Of a stretch of 64,000 nt of DNA, positions 53,545 to 64,000 are shown piece by piece. The first letter of the stretch is position 1. Each line of letters begins with the position of its first letter. The notes under the pieces were generated by a model. It saw only the letters and a program-made list of their open reading frames with translations, was not told the origin of the DNA and did no database searches. The stretch covers positions 2,170,001-2,234,000 of the forward strand of contig NZ_CP011545.1 in NCBI RefSeq assembly GCF_001021045.1. Direction: 5' to 3'. Source of the DNA: Corynebacterium testudinoris (GTDB taxonomy: Bacteria > Actinomycetota > Actinomycetes > Mycobacteriales > Mycobacteriaceae). The translations under genes were made by a program, and so were the position numbers.

Positions 53545-54824
53545 TGGTCGAGGGGGACTCGATGGAACGTGCCATCCTCCAGGTCCGAATCGTCGATCTC
53601 ATTGCGAGGGATACCCAGGATATGGAGGACCTCATCGAGGAAAGGATGATTCACCGACGTATCGGCCACCTCACGGAGAGCCGGCTTGGCATTGAAGGCA
53701 ATGCCCAGGCCCGCCGCAGAGAGCATATCGATGTCGTTGGCACCATCACCGACGGCAACGGTCTGGTACATCTTCAAGCCAGAGTCCTCGGCGAACTCCC
53801 GCAGGAACTCCGCCTTCGCCGCCCGATCCACAACCTTGCCGATGACCTTGCCCGTGAGCTTGCCATCGATAATCTCTAGAGTGTTGGCCCGGGTGTAATC
53901 CAACTCGAGCTCCGCAGACAGATCCTCGAGCACCTGGCTAAACCCGCCGGAGACCACCGCGGTGCGGTAGCCCATCTTCTTCAAGGTGCGGATGGTCGTG
54001 CGGGCGCCGGGGGTGAGTTCGATGTCGGCAGCGACGGCGTCAATCACCGAGGCATCAAGGCCCGCCAGCGTGGCCACGCGCTCCCGCAGCGACTCCTCAA
54101 AGTCCAACTCACCACGCATGGCCCGCTCAGTCACCTCCGCGACCTCGGCCTCCTTGCCAGCGTGGGCAGCCAGCATCTCAATGACCTCGCCCGTGATCAA
54201 CGTGGAATCGCAGTCAAAGCACACGAGGCGCTTCGAACGGCGCAGCAAACCGGCACGCTCAATGGCAATATCCACCCCCAGCTGGCCGGTCAGCTCGGCG
54301 AGCGCCTTACGCAGAGCCTGCCCGCCACCCGGCTCCGGGTTGGCGATGGTGATCATCAGCTCCAGGCCGGTGATCGGGTAATCGGCGATGCCCCGGATGC
54401 GGTCAATGTTCGCGCCGTAGTTGGCCAGGGTCTGGCCAATGGAGGATACGTTTGCGGCGGTGACGGGGTTACCCATGACCACAACAACGTGGGTCGAGCG
54501 CGGTCGGGACTGCACGACGCCGTCGACGATCTCGACGGTCACCTTCTGCCCGTGCGCCCGTAAGGTCTCCGTGAGACCCTCGCGCAGGCGAACTTCTCGC
54601 TCGGGGTGGAAGCCGACGTAGGCGGCGAGCGAAAGGAAACCGCGGAACTGGGACTGCTCGACGTCGAGAAGCTGGACATCGTTGGCGGAGAGCACGCGGA
54701 AGAAGGACGCGGTGACTCCGGGGCGGTCAGGGCCAGAGACGGTGATGACGGCCGGCTGCAGGCCGTCCTGCAGCGAGACCTGGAGTGCCTCGGGATTGTC
54801 ATGGTTCGATGAGTGTGCGGCCAC
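53541..54824 (-). CDS. serB: Phosphoserine phosphatase with N-terminal ACT domains
   Basis: A 427-residue enzyme for the last step of serine synthesis. The N-terminal ~190 residues contain ACT-type modules (AVITVSGPDRPGVTASFFRVL and STHVVVVMGNPVTAANVSSIGQTLANYGANIDRIRGI). The HAD phosphatase follows: nucleophile D204 and acid/base D206 in VCFDCDSTLITGEVIE, then RTAVVSGGFSQVLEDL and VAVGDGANDIDMLSAAGLGIAFNAKPALRE. The architecture is as in mycobacterial SerB2. The GTG at 54824 is used; no strong ribosome binding site is visible. Confidence 0.94.
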   Translation of the reverse strand: MAAHSSNHDNPEALQVSLQDGLQPAVITVSGPDRPGVTASFFRVLSANDVQLLDVEQSQFRGFLSLAAYVGFHPEREVRLREGLTETLRAHGQKVTVEIVDGVVQSRPRSTHVVVVMGNPVTAANVSSIGQTLANYGANIDRIRGIADYPITGLELMITIANPEPGGGQALRKALAELTGQLGVDIAIERAGLLRRSKRLVCFDCDSTLITGEVIEMLAAHAGKEAEVAEVTERAMRGELDFEESLRERVATLAGLDASVIDAVAADIELTPGARTTIRTLKKMGYRTAVVSGGFSQVLEDLSAELELDYTRANTLEIIDGKLTGKVIGKVVDRAAKAEFLREFAEDSGLKMYQTVAVGDGANDIDMLSAAGLGIAFNAKPALREVADTSVNHPFLDEVLHILGIPRNEIDDSDLEDGTFHRVPLDQ

Positions 54825-54853
54825 GGTGGCAGGTACTTTCCTGTTGTTGATGC

Positions 54854-54894
54854 TTCGACCCCCGGGAGAGAGTGGATCTCTACCGGGGGTCGAA
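54854..54894 (-). terminator. Hairpin between ctaD and serB
   Basis: TTCGACCCCCGG (54854-54865) pairs with CCGGGGGTCGAA (54883-54894), with an inner GAGA/TCTC. Probably the ctaD terminator; no long T-run. Confidence 0.7.
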
Positions 54895-54955
54895 TATCAG
54901 TCGGAGGTTCTACGAGGTAGGGCTGGTCAGCCCCCGGGCGGGGGGCCGGGCACCT

Positions 54956-56707
54956 TTAGTTGTCAGAGCCAACTGCTGCGGGGGACGGGGACTGAGTCTT
55001 CTCAGCCCGCTCGTCGTGGTGTCCCACGTGAGACTCACGACGCATGCGCTCCACCATGTGCGGGTAGTGCAGCTCGAACGCAGGACGCTCGGAGCGGATA
55101 CGCGGCAGGGAGGTGAAGTTGTGGCGCGGCGGCGGGCAGGAGGTAGCCCACTCGAGGGAGTTGCCGTAGCCCCACGGGTCGTCGACGGTAACAACCTCGC
55201 CGTAGCGCCAGGACTTGAAGACATTCCAGATGAACGGAATGACGGAAGCGCCGAGGAGGAAGGAGAACACCGTGGAAATCTGGTTGAGGGTGGTGAAACC
55301 ATCCGAGTCCAGGTAGTCGGCGTAACGACGCGGCATGCCCATGTTGCCCAGCCAGTGCTGGATGAGGAAGGTGCCGTGGAAGCCAACGAAGGTCAACCAG
55401 AAGTGGATCTTGCCCAGACGCTCGTCGAGCATGCGGCCCGTCATCTTCGGGAACCAGAAGTACACGCCAGCGAAGGAGGCGAACACGACGGTACCGAACA
55501 GGGTGTAGTGGAAGTGAGCGACAAGGAAGTAGCTATCTGCCAGCTGGAAGTCCAGCGGCGGGGAGGCCAGCATGATGCCGGTGAGGCCACCGAAGAGGAA
55601 GGTCGCGACGAAGCCGACGGACCAAATCATCGGAGTCTCCCACGTGATGTGACCCTTCCACATGGTTCCCACCCAGTTGAAGAACTTGACGCCGGTGGGG
55701 ACCGAAATCAGGAACGTCATGAACGAGAAGAACGGGAGGAGGACCGCACCGGTGACGAACATGTGGTGCGCCCACACAGCCATGGAGAGAGCGCCGATCG
55801 ACAGGGTAGCGAAGACCAGGCCGATGTAGCCGAACATGGGCTTGCGGGAGAAGACCGGGATGACCTCAGAGACAACACCGAAGAACGGCAACGCGAGGAC
55901 GTAGACCTCGGGGTGGCCGAAGAACCAGAACAGGTGCTGCCACAGGATGGCGCCACCGTTGGCAGTGTCGTAGATGTGTGCGCCGAGCTTGCGGTCGTAG
56001 AGCACGCCGAGGGCGGCGGCCAGCAGCAGCGGGAAGATCATCAGGGCGATGACGGAGGTGACGAAAATGTTCCAGGTGAAGATAGGAAGACGGAACATCG
56101 TCATACCCGGTGCGCGCAGGGTGAGGATGGTGGTGAGCATGTTGATCGCGGAAGCGACGGTACCGACACCGGTGGCGCCGACGCCGACGATCCACAGGTC
56201 AGCGCCCACACCCGGGGTGTGCACGGCATCCGACAGCGGGGAGTACATGGTCCAACCGAAGTCAGCAGCACCGCCCGGGGTGAGGAAGCCGGCGAGCATG
56301 GCCACGCCACCCACCGTGGTAATCCAGAAGCCGAAAGCGTTGAGACGCGGGAATGCCACGTCAGGAGCGCCGATCTGCAGCGGCAGAACGAAGTTAGCGA
56401 AACCCCAGACGATCGGGGTACCAAAGAGCAGCAGCATCACGGTGCCGTGCATGGTGAACAGCTGGTTGAACTGCTCGTTGGACAGGAACTGCATGCCCGG
56501 GGAGAACAGCTCCGCGCGGATCAGCAGGGCCATCAAGCCACCGAGGAAGAAGAAGCTGAAGGACATGATGATGTACATGATGCCCAGCTGCTTGTGGTCG
56601 GTGGTGGTCAGCATCATCCAGGCCTTGGAGCCCTTGCGGGCATGGCCTGTGGGTTCTGGACGTTCCGGGTGGGCGTAATCGTCCACCCGTGGTGCCACAG
56701 CGGTCAT
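54956..56707 (-). CDS. ctaD: Cytochrome c oxidase subunit I
   Basis: The 583-residue catalytic subunit of the aa3 terminal oxidase, with twelve membrane helices carrying heme a, heme a3 and CuB. Signatures: [45 protein letters not shown], the CuB/crosslink region [33 protein letters not shown], and [29 protein letters not shown]. The ATG at 56707 has AGGAGGA upstream. The other subunits are not in the window. Confidence 0.97.
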   Translation of the reverse strand: MTAVAPRVDDYAHPERPEPTGHARKGSKAWMMLTTTDHKQLGIMYIIMSFSFFFLGGLMALLIRAELFSPGMQFLSNEQFNQLFTMHGTVMLLLFGTPIVWGFANFVLPLQIGAPDVAFPRLNAFGFWITTVGGVAMLAGFLTPGGAADFGWTMYSPLSDAVHTPGVGADLWIVGVGATGVGTVASAINMLTTILTLRAPGMTMFRLPIFTWNIFVTSVIALMIFPLLLAAALGVLYDRKLGAHIYDTANGGAILWQHLFWFFGHPEVYVLALPFFGVVSEVIPVFSRKPMFGYIGLVFATLSIGALSMAVWAHHMFVTGAVLLPFFSFMTFLISVPTGVKFFNWVGTMWKGHITWETPMIWSVGFVATFLFGGLTGIMLASPPLDFQLADSYFLVAHFHYTLFGTVVFASFAGVYFWFPKMTGRMLDERLGKIHFWLTFVGFHGTFLIQHWLGNMGMPRRYADYLDSDGFTTLNQISTVFSFLLGASVIPFIWNVFKSWRYGEVVTVDDPWGYGNSLEWATSCPPPRHNFTSLPRIRSERPAFELHYPHMVERMRRESHVGHHDERAEKTQSPSPAAVGSDN

Positions 56708-57073
56708 AGTTCCTCCTGAATACGAGGCAATCCGCGACTGTCGGACTGCCAAGCCTTTACCGGACCTCACATTTTGAAGGCGCGTAAGAGACAATCCAGC
56801 CTATTGGGGCTGGAGACAACCGTTAGTCTAACTCGCTACCCCTTCAAAAACACATGAATACGTGGGGCAATGACGCAAAACGCGGGGTTTACCCCAGAAC
56901 CCACCCGCACCAGTGACCCAAGACACACCTGCGAACAGGGACATTGGCATTCTTGGCCTGGACGGGGAACTGGAAACTCCCCCCGGTAGTAATCAACCTT
57001 TAGATGGAGCCTGCCCCTACTACCCCCGGAAGCCCCAGTTTCTTGCCAACCTGGGACCCCGGGAATGCACGCC
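56708..57073. other. Intergenic region upstream of ctaD, no gene seen
   Basis: 366 bp between ctaD and the 3' end of the copper ATPase gene. It must hold the ctaD promoter. A short minus-strand open frame (56836-57090) overlaps the ATPase gene and has no recognisable coding character. Confidence 0.7.
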
Positions 57074-59056
57074 TTAAGGGCGAAGATCAAGCCTCCGCAA
57101 CAGCTGGGCGTTGAGCGCGACGACGACTGTGGAGGCCGACATGAGGATCGCGCCCACGCTCATCGGGAGCACGAACCCAATGGGGGCGAGAATGCCCGCA
57201 GCCAAGGGGACGGCGATGAGGTTGTAGCCCGCCGCCCACCACAGGTTCTGCTTCATCTTCCGATACGTGGCACGGGAGAGTTCGTAGACAGAGATGACCG
57301 AGCGGGGATCATCGGAGGCGAGGATGACACCGGCCGACGCAATGGCGACATCCGTACCCGCTCCGATGGCGATACCGACGTCCGCCTGAGCCAAGGCGGG
57401 AGCGTCATTGACGCCGTCGCCCACCATCGCGACCTTGCGACCCTCCTGTTGCAGTTCGGCAACCTTGGCTGCTTTATCTTCCGGGTGCACCCCCGCAAAG
57501 ACGCGGGAGATTTTAAGCTCGCGTGCCACCGACTCGGCGACCGCCTCGGCATCGCCGGTGATCATGACCACCTCGACGCCCATGGCGTGCAACGCCTCGA
57601 CGGCCTCCCGGGATTCGGGACGGATCTCGTCGGCGAGGCGCAGGGCGCCGATGACGCGGCCGTCGGCAAGCACATGGAGGATGATCGCGCCCTCCTCGCG
57701 CCATTGTGCGGCGATGGGGAGCTCGGATTGTTCGTGTTGTTTGAGGAGGTAGGGTCCACCGACCTCGATCCTGTGGCCGCCGACCTCGGCGCGTACCCCG
57801 ACAGCAGGCGACGAGGAGAATCCGACGGCCTGGGGCACCTCAAGCTCGCGGGTGCGCGCGGCGGCGACGATTGCTCGGGCGAGCGGATGCTCACTGTCCG
57901 CCTCGGCGGCCGCGGCGAGCGCGAGGACCTCATCGTCGGTGCGGTCGACGGCGTCGATAGCGGTGACGGTCGGCTCACCCTTGGTGAGGGTGCCGGTCTT
58001 ATCGAAGAGCACTGTATTAATGGTGCGCATCGATTCGAGCGCGAGCCGATCCTTGATAAGGATGCCACCGCGGGCCGCCTGCTCGGTCGCAATGGAGACC
58101 ACCAACGGAATGGCCAGGCCGAGGGCGTGCGGGCAGGCGATGACGAGGACGGTGATGGTGCGCACGACGGCATCATCCGGCCGACCCAACACGGTCCACA
58201 CGATGGCGGTGAGAATGGCCGTGCCGAGGGCGTACCAAAAGAGCCAGCCGGCGGCGGTGTCCGCGATGCGCTGGGCGCGGGATGAGGAGGCCTGGGCATC
58301 GGCAACAAGCTGTTGAATGCCCGCCAGCGTGGTGTCATCGCCGGTGGCGGTCACCTCCACGCGAAGGCCAGAATCGGTGGCGATCGTGCCGGCGACAACT
58401 CGGTCGCCGGGCCCACGCCGGACAGCCCGGGACTCGCCCGTCACCATCGATTCATCCATCGACGCCGAGCCTTCGACAATGACCCCGTCGGCGGGTACCG
58501 ACGCCCCCGGCCGGACGATCACGACATCGCCAACGGCGAGATGGGCGGGCGCGACCTTCACCACATCGTCCCCGTCAACCTTTTCGGCCTCATCAGGAAG
58601 CAACGCAGCGAGGGAATCGAGCGCAGAGGTGGTCTGCGCCAGGGAACGCATCTCGATCCAGTGACCCAGCAACATGATGACCACCAGGAGGGCCAGCTCC
58701 CACCAGAAGTTCAATTCGTGGCTCAGCAGGTGCAGGCTCGCACCCCACGAAGCCAGGAAGGCGACGGTGAGCGCCAGGGCAATGAGCAGCATCATCCCGG
58801 GCTTGCGGGCACGGATCTCACTCAGCCCGCCACTAAGAAACGGTCGGCCGCCCCAGCCGTACATGACGGTGCCCAACAGCGGGGATACCCAGCGGACCCA
58901 CTCGGCATCGGGAAGCGAATAACCGATGAGGTCGGCGAACATGTCGTTGAAGACCACGACCGGGATGGAAAACGCCAGCATGATCCAAAACAGTCGCCGG
59001 AACTGCGCGACGTGGTGAGCGTGTCCCCCTTCGTGGTGATCGTGGTCCATATCCAT
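57074..59056 (-). CDS. Copper-translocating P-type ATPase (CopB-like, CPH type)
   Basis: A 660-residue heavy-metal P1B ATPase. It has a His-rich N-terminus (MDMDHDHHEGGHAHH), the A-domain motif DESMVTGES, the metal site VIACPHALGL with C308-P309-H310, the phosphorylated D352 in LFDKTGTLTKGEPTV, ATP-binding SEHPLA, and the hinge MVGDGVNDAPALAQADVGIAIG. The CPH motif in place of CPC is that of the CopB subgroup, linked to copper (possibly Cu2+) or silver export. copZ lies upstream on the same strand (2-bp gap) and AGGAG precedes the ATG. Confidence 0.93.
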   Translation of the reverse strand: MDMDHDHHEGGHAHHVAQFRRLFWIMLAFSIPVVVFNDMFADLIGYSLPDAEWVRWVSPLLGTVMYGWGGRPFLSGGLSEIRARKPGMMLLIALALTVAFLASWGASLHLLSHELNFWWELALLVVIMLLGHWIEMRSLAQTTSALDSLAALLPDEAEKVDGDDVVKVAPAHLAVGDVVIVRPGASVPADGVIVEGSASMDESMVTGESRAVRRGPGDRVVAGTIATDSGLRVEVTATGDDTTLAGIQQLVADAQASSSRAQRIADTAAGWLFWYALGTAILTAIVWTVLGRPDDAVVRTITVLVIACPHALGLAIPLVVSIATEQAARGGILIKDRLALESMRTINTVLFDKTGTLTKGEPTVTAIDAVDRTDDEVLALAAAAEADSEHPLARAIVAAARTRELEVPQAVGFSSSPAVGVRAEVGGHRIEVGGPYLLKQHEQSELPIAAQWREEGAIILHVLADGRVIGALRLADEIRPESREAVEALHAMGVEVVMITGDAEAVAESVARELKISRVFAGVHPEDKAAKVAELQQEGRKVAMVGDGVNDAPALAQADVGIAIGAGTDVAIASAGVILASDDPRSVISVYELSRATYRKMKQNLWWAAGYNLIAVPLAAGILAPIGFVLPMSVGAILMSASTVVVALNAQLLRRLDLRP

Positions 59057-59058
59057 GG

Positions 59059-59271
59059 CTAGCTCCTGACGGCGGTGAAACCGGCCTCATCGACGGCGGC
59101 GAGGACCGCAGCGTCGTCGATAAGCGTCTCGGAGGTGACGGCGAGGCGTCCGGTGGCGGCGCTGACATCGATGGCGGTGACGCCGGGGATCTCCGAAACT
59201 TCGCTGCGGATGGCGGATTCGCAGTGCCCGCAGCTCATGCCGGTGACCTGGTATTCGGTGGTGGTTGCCAT
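59059..59271 (-). CDS. Copper chaperone (HMA domain, CopZ-like)
   Basis: A 70-residue heavy-metal-associated domain: TTEYQVTGMSCGHCESAIRSEVSEIPGVTAIDVSAATGRLAVTSE, with the CxxC metal site at residues 14-17 (MSCGHC). It delivers copper to the adjacent ATPase. First gene of the operon, directly behind a CsoR-like palindrome. One recurrent 11-mer lies at 59115-59125. Confidence 0.95.
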   Translation of the reverse strand: MATTTEYQVTGMSCGHCESAIRSEVSEIPGVTAIDVSAATGRLAVTSETLIDDAAVLAAVDEAGFTAVRS

Positions 59272-59312
59272 GGTGGTGACTCCTTCTCTCGGGGTTGGTT
59301 CACCTCCACCAT

Positions 59313-59329
59313 ATACCCATGGGGGGTAT
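59313..59329. promoter_or_regulatory. CsoR-like copper operator
   Basis: ATACCCATGGGGGGTAT, a GC-core inverted repeat with TA-rich edges (ATACCC...GGGTAT) of the kind bound by copper-sensing CsoR repressors, about 42 bp upstream of the copZ start. No csoR gene is in the window. Confidence 0.65.
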
Positions 59330-59349
59330 TTTCAAGGGGTTGGGCCAAG

Positions 59350-59386
59350 AAAAAGCCCGCACTGGCAACAATGCGCCGGTACGGGC
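59350..59386 (-). terminator. Intrinsic terminator of nrdF
   Basis: On the minus strand, GCCCGTACCGGC pairs with GCCAGTGCGGGC (59355-59386), followed by TTTTT at 59350-59354, 18 bp after the nrdF stop. Confidence 0.85.
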
Positions 59387-59403
59387 CAAAAGGGCGAGTG
59401 GGG

Positions 59404-60738
<1,335 letters not shown>

Positions 60739-61449
60739 ATGCCCGAGGCACAGCGCACACCCGCCGCACCGCTCGTAGAAATAATTCTCAACGAGCTGGG
60801 CCGCGAGATCATTTCCGGAATCCTTCCCCCGGGAAAGACCTTCACCCTCCAAGACATCGGGGACCGCTTCAGCATCTCACGAACCGTGGCCCGAGAAGCC
60901 ATGCGCGCCCTCGAACAATTAGGGCTAGTGTCCTCATCGCGGCGAGTCGGCATCACCGTCCGCCCCAGCGCGCATTGGGCCGTCTTCGACCAGGCCGTGA
61001 TCAACTGGCGCCTGGAATCCCCCACCCAACGCCGCGCACAACTGCTCTCGCTCAACGAGCTTCGCACCGGAATCGAACCCCAGGCTTCCCGCCTGGCCGC
61101 GGCGGCCGCGTCCTCCCAGCAACGAACCGAACTCGTCGAACTCGCCACCACGATGCGCGAGCTCAGCCGATCCGGCCGCGCAGCCTCGCAGTCATTCCTC
61201 GACGTGGATCTGCGCTTCCACGCACTCCTCATGGAAGCCTCGGGCAACGAAATGTTCGCCGCCCTCATTCCCCCACTGCTCTGCGTCCTCGAAGCGAGAA
61301 GCCGCTACGACCACATCTCGGCCATGCCCGGAGATCGCGCCATTGCCACCCACGAAGACCTCGCGGCCGCCGTCGCCTCCGGCGACCGGGTGGCCGCCGA
61401 AAACTACTCCCGCTCACTGCTCTCGGATACTGAACACGCGGAGCGCTAG
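60739..61449 (+). CDS. gntR1: GntR/FadR-subfamily regulator (GntR1-like)
   Basis: A 236-residue regulator. The winged helix (LNELGREIISGILPPGKTFTLQDIGDRFSISRTVAREAMRALEQLGLVSSSRRVGITV, about residues 14-73) is followed by an FCD ligand domain with metal-site residues (FLDVDLRFHALLMEASGN, ATHEDLAAAVASGD). The location between nrdF and nrdE matches GntR1 (cg2783) of C. glutamicum, which controls gluconate use and pentose phosphate genes; the assignment is by synteny. The ATG at 60739 is preferred to 60727, which has no room for a binding site. Confidence 0.8.
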   Translation: MPEAQRTPAAPLVEIILNELGREIISGILPPGKTFTLQDIGDRFSISRTVAREAMRALEQLGLVSSSRRVGITVRPSAHWAVFDQAVINWRLESPTQRRAQLLSLNELRTGIEPQASRLAAAAASSQQRTELVELATTMRELSRSGRAASQSFLDVDLRFHALLMEASGNEMFAALIPPLLCVLEARSRYDHISAMPGDRAIATHEDLAAAVASGDRVAAENYSRSLLSDTEHAER

Positions 61450-61453
61450 CTCC

Positions 61454-61474
61454 GCCCGGCGGCTGACGCCGGGC
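61454..61474. terminator. Bidirectional hairpin between gntR1 and nrdE
   Basis: GCCCGGCG (61454-61461) pairs with CGCCGGGC (61467-61474) around a 5-base loop, between two convergent genes. No clear T-run on either side. Confidence 0.6.
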
Positions 61475-61517
61475 AGGGCGGGGACGTCGAAAAGCTGCCG
61501 AGATGCTGCCGAGACAG

Positions 61518-63686
61518 CTACAGCATGCAGCTGACGCAACCCTCAATCTCGGTGCCCTCGAGGGCGACCTGACGCAGGCGGATGTAGTACAAGGTCTTGA
61601 TGCCCTTGCGCCACGCATAGATCTGAGCGCGGTTGATGTCGCGGGTGGTGGCAGTGTCCTTGAAGAACAACGTCAACGACAGGCCCTGATCGACGTATTT
61701 GGTGGCCACGGCGTACGTATCGATGATCTTCTCGTAGCCGATCTCGTACGAATCCTGGAAGTACTCCAGGTTGTCGTTGTCCATGTGCGGCGCCGGGTAG
61801 TAAACGCGGCCGATTTTGCCTTCCTTGCGGATCTCAATCTTGGAGGCGATCGGGTGGATCGACGAGGTGGAGTTGTTGATGTAGGAAATCGAACCCGTCG
61901 GCGGGACAGCCTGGAGGTTGCGGTTGTACAGGCCATGCTCCATGACCTCGGCCTTGAGGTCGGCCCACTCCTCGGCAGAAGGAACAGTGACGGTGGAGTC
62001 GGCGAACAGCGCCTTGACCTTGTCGGTCACCGGCTGGAAATCGGCCGGGTCGAAGCTGTCGAAGTACGTACCGTCGGCGTACTTGGAATCCTCGAAGCCG
62101 ACGAACTTCTCGCCGCGCTCGCGGGCAATCTTGTTGGAGGCACGCAGAGCTTGGTAGAGGATCGCGGCGAAGTAGGCGTTGGTGAAGTCCAGACCTTCCT
62201 CCGAGCCGTAGTACATGCGCTCGCGACCGAGGTAGCCGTGCAGGTTCATCTGCCCCAGGCCAATGGCGTGAGCGGCGTTGTTGCCCTCGCGGATGGAGGG
62301 AACGGAGTTGATCGCGGTAGATTCGGCGACCGCGGTGAGCCCACGGATAGCCGTCTCCACGGTGGATGCGAAGTTCGGCGAATCCATCGTCATGGCGATG
62401 TTGAGCGAGCCGAGGTTACAGGAAATGTCCTCACCGATGTGCTCGTAGGTGAGGTCCTCGTGGTAGGTCGAGGGGGTGTTGACCTGCAGGATCTCGGAGC
62501 ACAGGTTGGACATGTTGATCCGGCCGGAAATCGGGTTCGCAGCGTTGACCGTGTCCTCGAACATGATGTACGGGTAGCCGGACTCGAACTGAATCTCAGC
62601 GAGCGTCTGGAAGAACTGGCGCGCGTTGATCTTGGTCTTGCGGATACGGGGATCCTCGACCATCTCGTTGTACAGCTCAGAAACGGAAATATCGCCGAAT
62701 GGCTTGCCGTAGACGCGCTCGACGTCATAAGGCGAGAACAGGTACATGTCATCGTTGCGGCGGGCCAGCTCGAAAGTGATGTCGGGGATGACCACACCGA
62801 GCGAGAGAGTCTTGATGCGGATCTTCTCATCGGCGTTCTCGCGCTTGGTGTCCAGGAAGGACATGATGTCGGGGTGGTGGGCGTTGAGGTAGACCGCACC
62901 CGCACCCTGGCGTGCGCCGAGCTGGTTGGCGTAAGAGAAGGAATCTTCCAGCAGCTTCATCACGGGGATAACACCCGAAGACTGGTTCTCAATGTGCTTG
63001 ATCGGCGCACCCGACTCGCGCAGGTTGCTCAGCAGCAGGGCAACGCCGCCGCCACGCTTGGACAGCTGCAGGGCGGAGTTGATGGCACGGCCGATCGACT
63101 CCATGTTGTCCTCGATGCGCAGGAGGAAACAAGAAACCAGCTCGCCGCGCTGCGCCTTGCCGGCGTTGAGGAAGGTCGGGGTCGCGGGCTGGAAACGGCC
63201 GGACATGATCTCATCGACGAGGTTCTCCGCCAGCGGACGATCACCGTTGGCCAAGAACAGGGCGGTCATGGACACCCGATCCTCAAAGCGCTCGAGGTAG
63301 CGGCGGCCATCAAAAGTCTTCAGCGTGTACGAGGTGTAGTACTTATACGCGCCGAGGAAAGTCTGGAAACGGAACTTGAAGGCGTAGGCACGCTTAAACA
63401 GGGACTTAATAAAGTCAAAGTCATAGAGCGCCAGCACCTCCGGCTCGTAATAACGATTCTCCACGAGGTAATGCAGCTTTTCTTCCAAATCATGGAAGTA
63501 CACGGTGTTCTGGTTGACGTGCTGGAGGAAGAACTGGTTCGCGGCCTCGCGGTCCTTATCGAACTGGATCTCACCCTTCTCGTCATACAGGTTGAGCAGC
63601 GCGTTCAGCGCGTGATAATCAAGCTGTTCCGCCTGGCTCACCGGCTCGGCGACGGACTTTCCCATGGGCTGGCTCGTGGTGGTCAC
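61518..63686 (-). CDS. nrdE: Class Ib ribonucleotide reductase alpha subunit
   Basis: The 722-residue catalytic subunit that reduces ribonucleoside diphosphates. Conserved regions: [58 protein letters not shown] (active-site Cys in VSCF), [32 protein letters not shown], and [23 protein letters not shown]; the tail [10 protein letters not shown] carries the redox-shuttle CxxC. GTG start at 63686 with AAGGA upstream. It follows nrdI on the same strand. Confidence 0.97.
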   Translation of the reverse strand: MTTTSQPMGKSVAEPVSQAEQLDYHALNALLNLYDEKGEIQFDKDREAANQFFLQHVNQNTVYFHDLEEKLHYLVENRYYEPEVLALYDFDFIKSLFKRAYAFKFRFQTFLGAYKYYTSYTLKTFDGRRYLERFEDRVSMTALFLANGDRPLAENLVDEIMSGRFQPATPTFLNAGKAQRGELVSCFLLRIEDNMESIGRAINSALQLSKRGGGVALLLSNLRESGAPIKHIENQSSGVIPVMKLLEDSFSYANQLGARQGAGAVYLNAHHPDIMSFLDTKRENADEKIRIKTLSLGVVIPDITFELARRNDDMYLFSPYDVERVYGKPFGDISVSELYNEMVEDPRIRKTKINARQFFQTLAEIQFESGYPYIMFEDTVNAANPISGRINMSNLCSEILQVNTPSTYHEDLTYEHIGEDISCNLGSLNIAMTMDSPNFASTVETAIRGLTAVAESTAINSVPSIREGNNAAHAIGLGQMNLHGYLGRERMYYGSEEGLDFTNAYFAAILYQALRASNKIARERGEKFVGFEDSKYADGTYFDSFDPADFQPVTDKVKALFADSTVTVPSAEEWADLKAEVMEHGLYNRNLQAVPPTGSISYINNSTSSIHPIASKIEIRKEGKIGRVYYPAPHMDNDNLEYFQDSYEIGYEKIIDTYAVATKYVDQGLSLTLFFKDTATTRDINRAQIYAWRKGIKTLYYIRLRQVALEGTEIEGCVSCML

Positions 63687-63716
63687 GTTTCCTTGCCTTT
63701 CACTCTCGTTGGTAGG

Positions 63717-64000
63717 TTAACTAGCTGCTGGTTCGGGCTGGAGTCCGAGTTGTTCCGCGTTCTCTAACAAGCCCGCGCGGAGGATTTCCACGTCCTCATC
63801 GTTTCCCAGCAGTTCAAAGCGATAGACATACGGCACCTGGCACTTTTTGGAAATGACCTCGCCGGCCACCCCGAAATCAGTACCAAAGTTGGTGTTTCCG
63901 CTCGACACCACCGCACGAATGAGGCTGCGATTGTGTTCGTTATTAAGAAAGCGAATGACCTGCACCGGAACGGGACGCGAATTCTGATTGCTTATCGACG
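63717..64000 (-). CDS. nrdI: NrdI flavodoxin-like protein, 3' part (cut by window edge)
   Basis: 94 codons of the class Ib reductase activator NrdI are visible: [77 protein letters not shown]. NrdI supplies the oxidant for the NrdF metal-radical site through its FMN. The 5' end lies beyond 64000; the frame stays open to the edge. The last 11 bases of the window are one more copy of the recurrent word (coding TCG ATA AGC). Confidence 0.93.
   Translation of the reverse strand, partial: SISNQNSRPVPVQVIRFLNNEHNRSLIRAVVSSGNTNFGTDFGVAGEVISKKCQVPYVYRFELLGNDEDVEILRAGLLENAEQLGLQPEPAAS

Noticed and set aside
56836..57090. Short minus-strand open frame (84 codons)
   Set aside because: It overlaps the copper ATPase 3' end, has no binding site or family features, and looks compositional.

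Overview
The window is chromosomal DNA from a GC-rich actinobacterium of the mycolic-acid group, almost certainly a Corynebacterium. The evidence is a giant type I fatty acid synthase of about 3,015 residues with a dedicated holo-ACP synthase, a bcp-fasR block, and a serB / ctaD / nrdF / gntR1-like / nrdE / nrdI order as in C. glutamicum. A long block (lprD-like, DUF3817, rdgB, rph, metallo-hydrolase, murI, rhomboid, P1 peptidase, DUF2017, clpS, pncB, dinG) follows the mycobacterial Rv1329-Rv1343 order. No rRNA, CRISPR array or prophage was seen; there are two tRNA genes.

Layout. 0.2-2.1 kb: a TetR-regulated flavin oxidoreductase/DoxX operon. 2.2-7.5 kb: a thrE-type amino-acid exporter gene split by an IS256-family element, downstream of an NAD-type malic enzyme gene and an RpiR regulator. 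7.5-9.2 kb: a GNAT acetyltransferase and an L,D-transpeptidase lipoprotein. 9.5 kb: tRNA-Lys. 9.8-14.8 kb: membrane proteins, glutaminase-STAS, nicotinamidase, a DUF305 lipoprotein, DUF3618, Bcp peroxiredoxin and FasR. 14.9-20.0 kb: a complete carbohydrate ABC transporter lying between fasR and the fas/acpS locus. 20.1-20.3 kb: fused remnants of a divergent fas gene and of a fasR 3' end. 20.4-31 kb: a small membrane protein/winged-helix pair, acpS, a tandem repeat array and fas.

31.3-37.7 kb: a Gfo/Idh oxidoreductase divergent from a beta-glucoside PTS operon (bglF-bglA-bglG-alcohol dehydrogenase) that carries an antitermination leader. 37.7-39.4 kb: an orphan AbiEi/nuclease-like gene, a second repeat array and tRNA-Leu. 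39.4-52.7 kb: the conserved housekeeping block. 52.8-64 kb: a PTH2-like gene, serB, ctaD, a copper ATPase/chaperone pair, nrdF, a GntR1-like regulator, nrdE and the 3' part of nrdI.

The most unusual signals are four. An 11-mer, GCTTATCGACG, occurs at least twelve times on the two strands, usually encoding Leu-Ile-Asp with the uncommon CTT codon. Two tandem arrays of a ~93-bp intergenic repeat with inverted ends lie 17 kb apart. The IS insertion in thrE has 8-bp target duplications, and removing it restores the reading frame exactly. The chimeric fas/fasR scar sits at the edge of the sugar-transport block. All calls come from reading the sequence and remembered family features; no database search was run.
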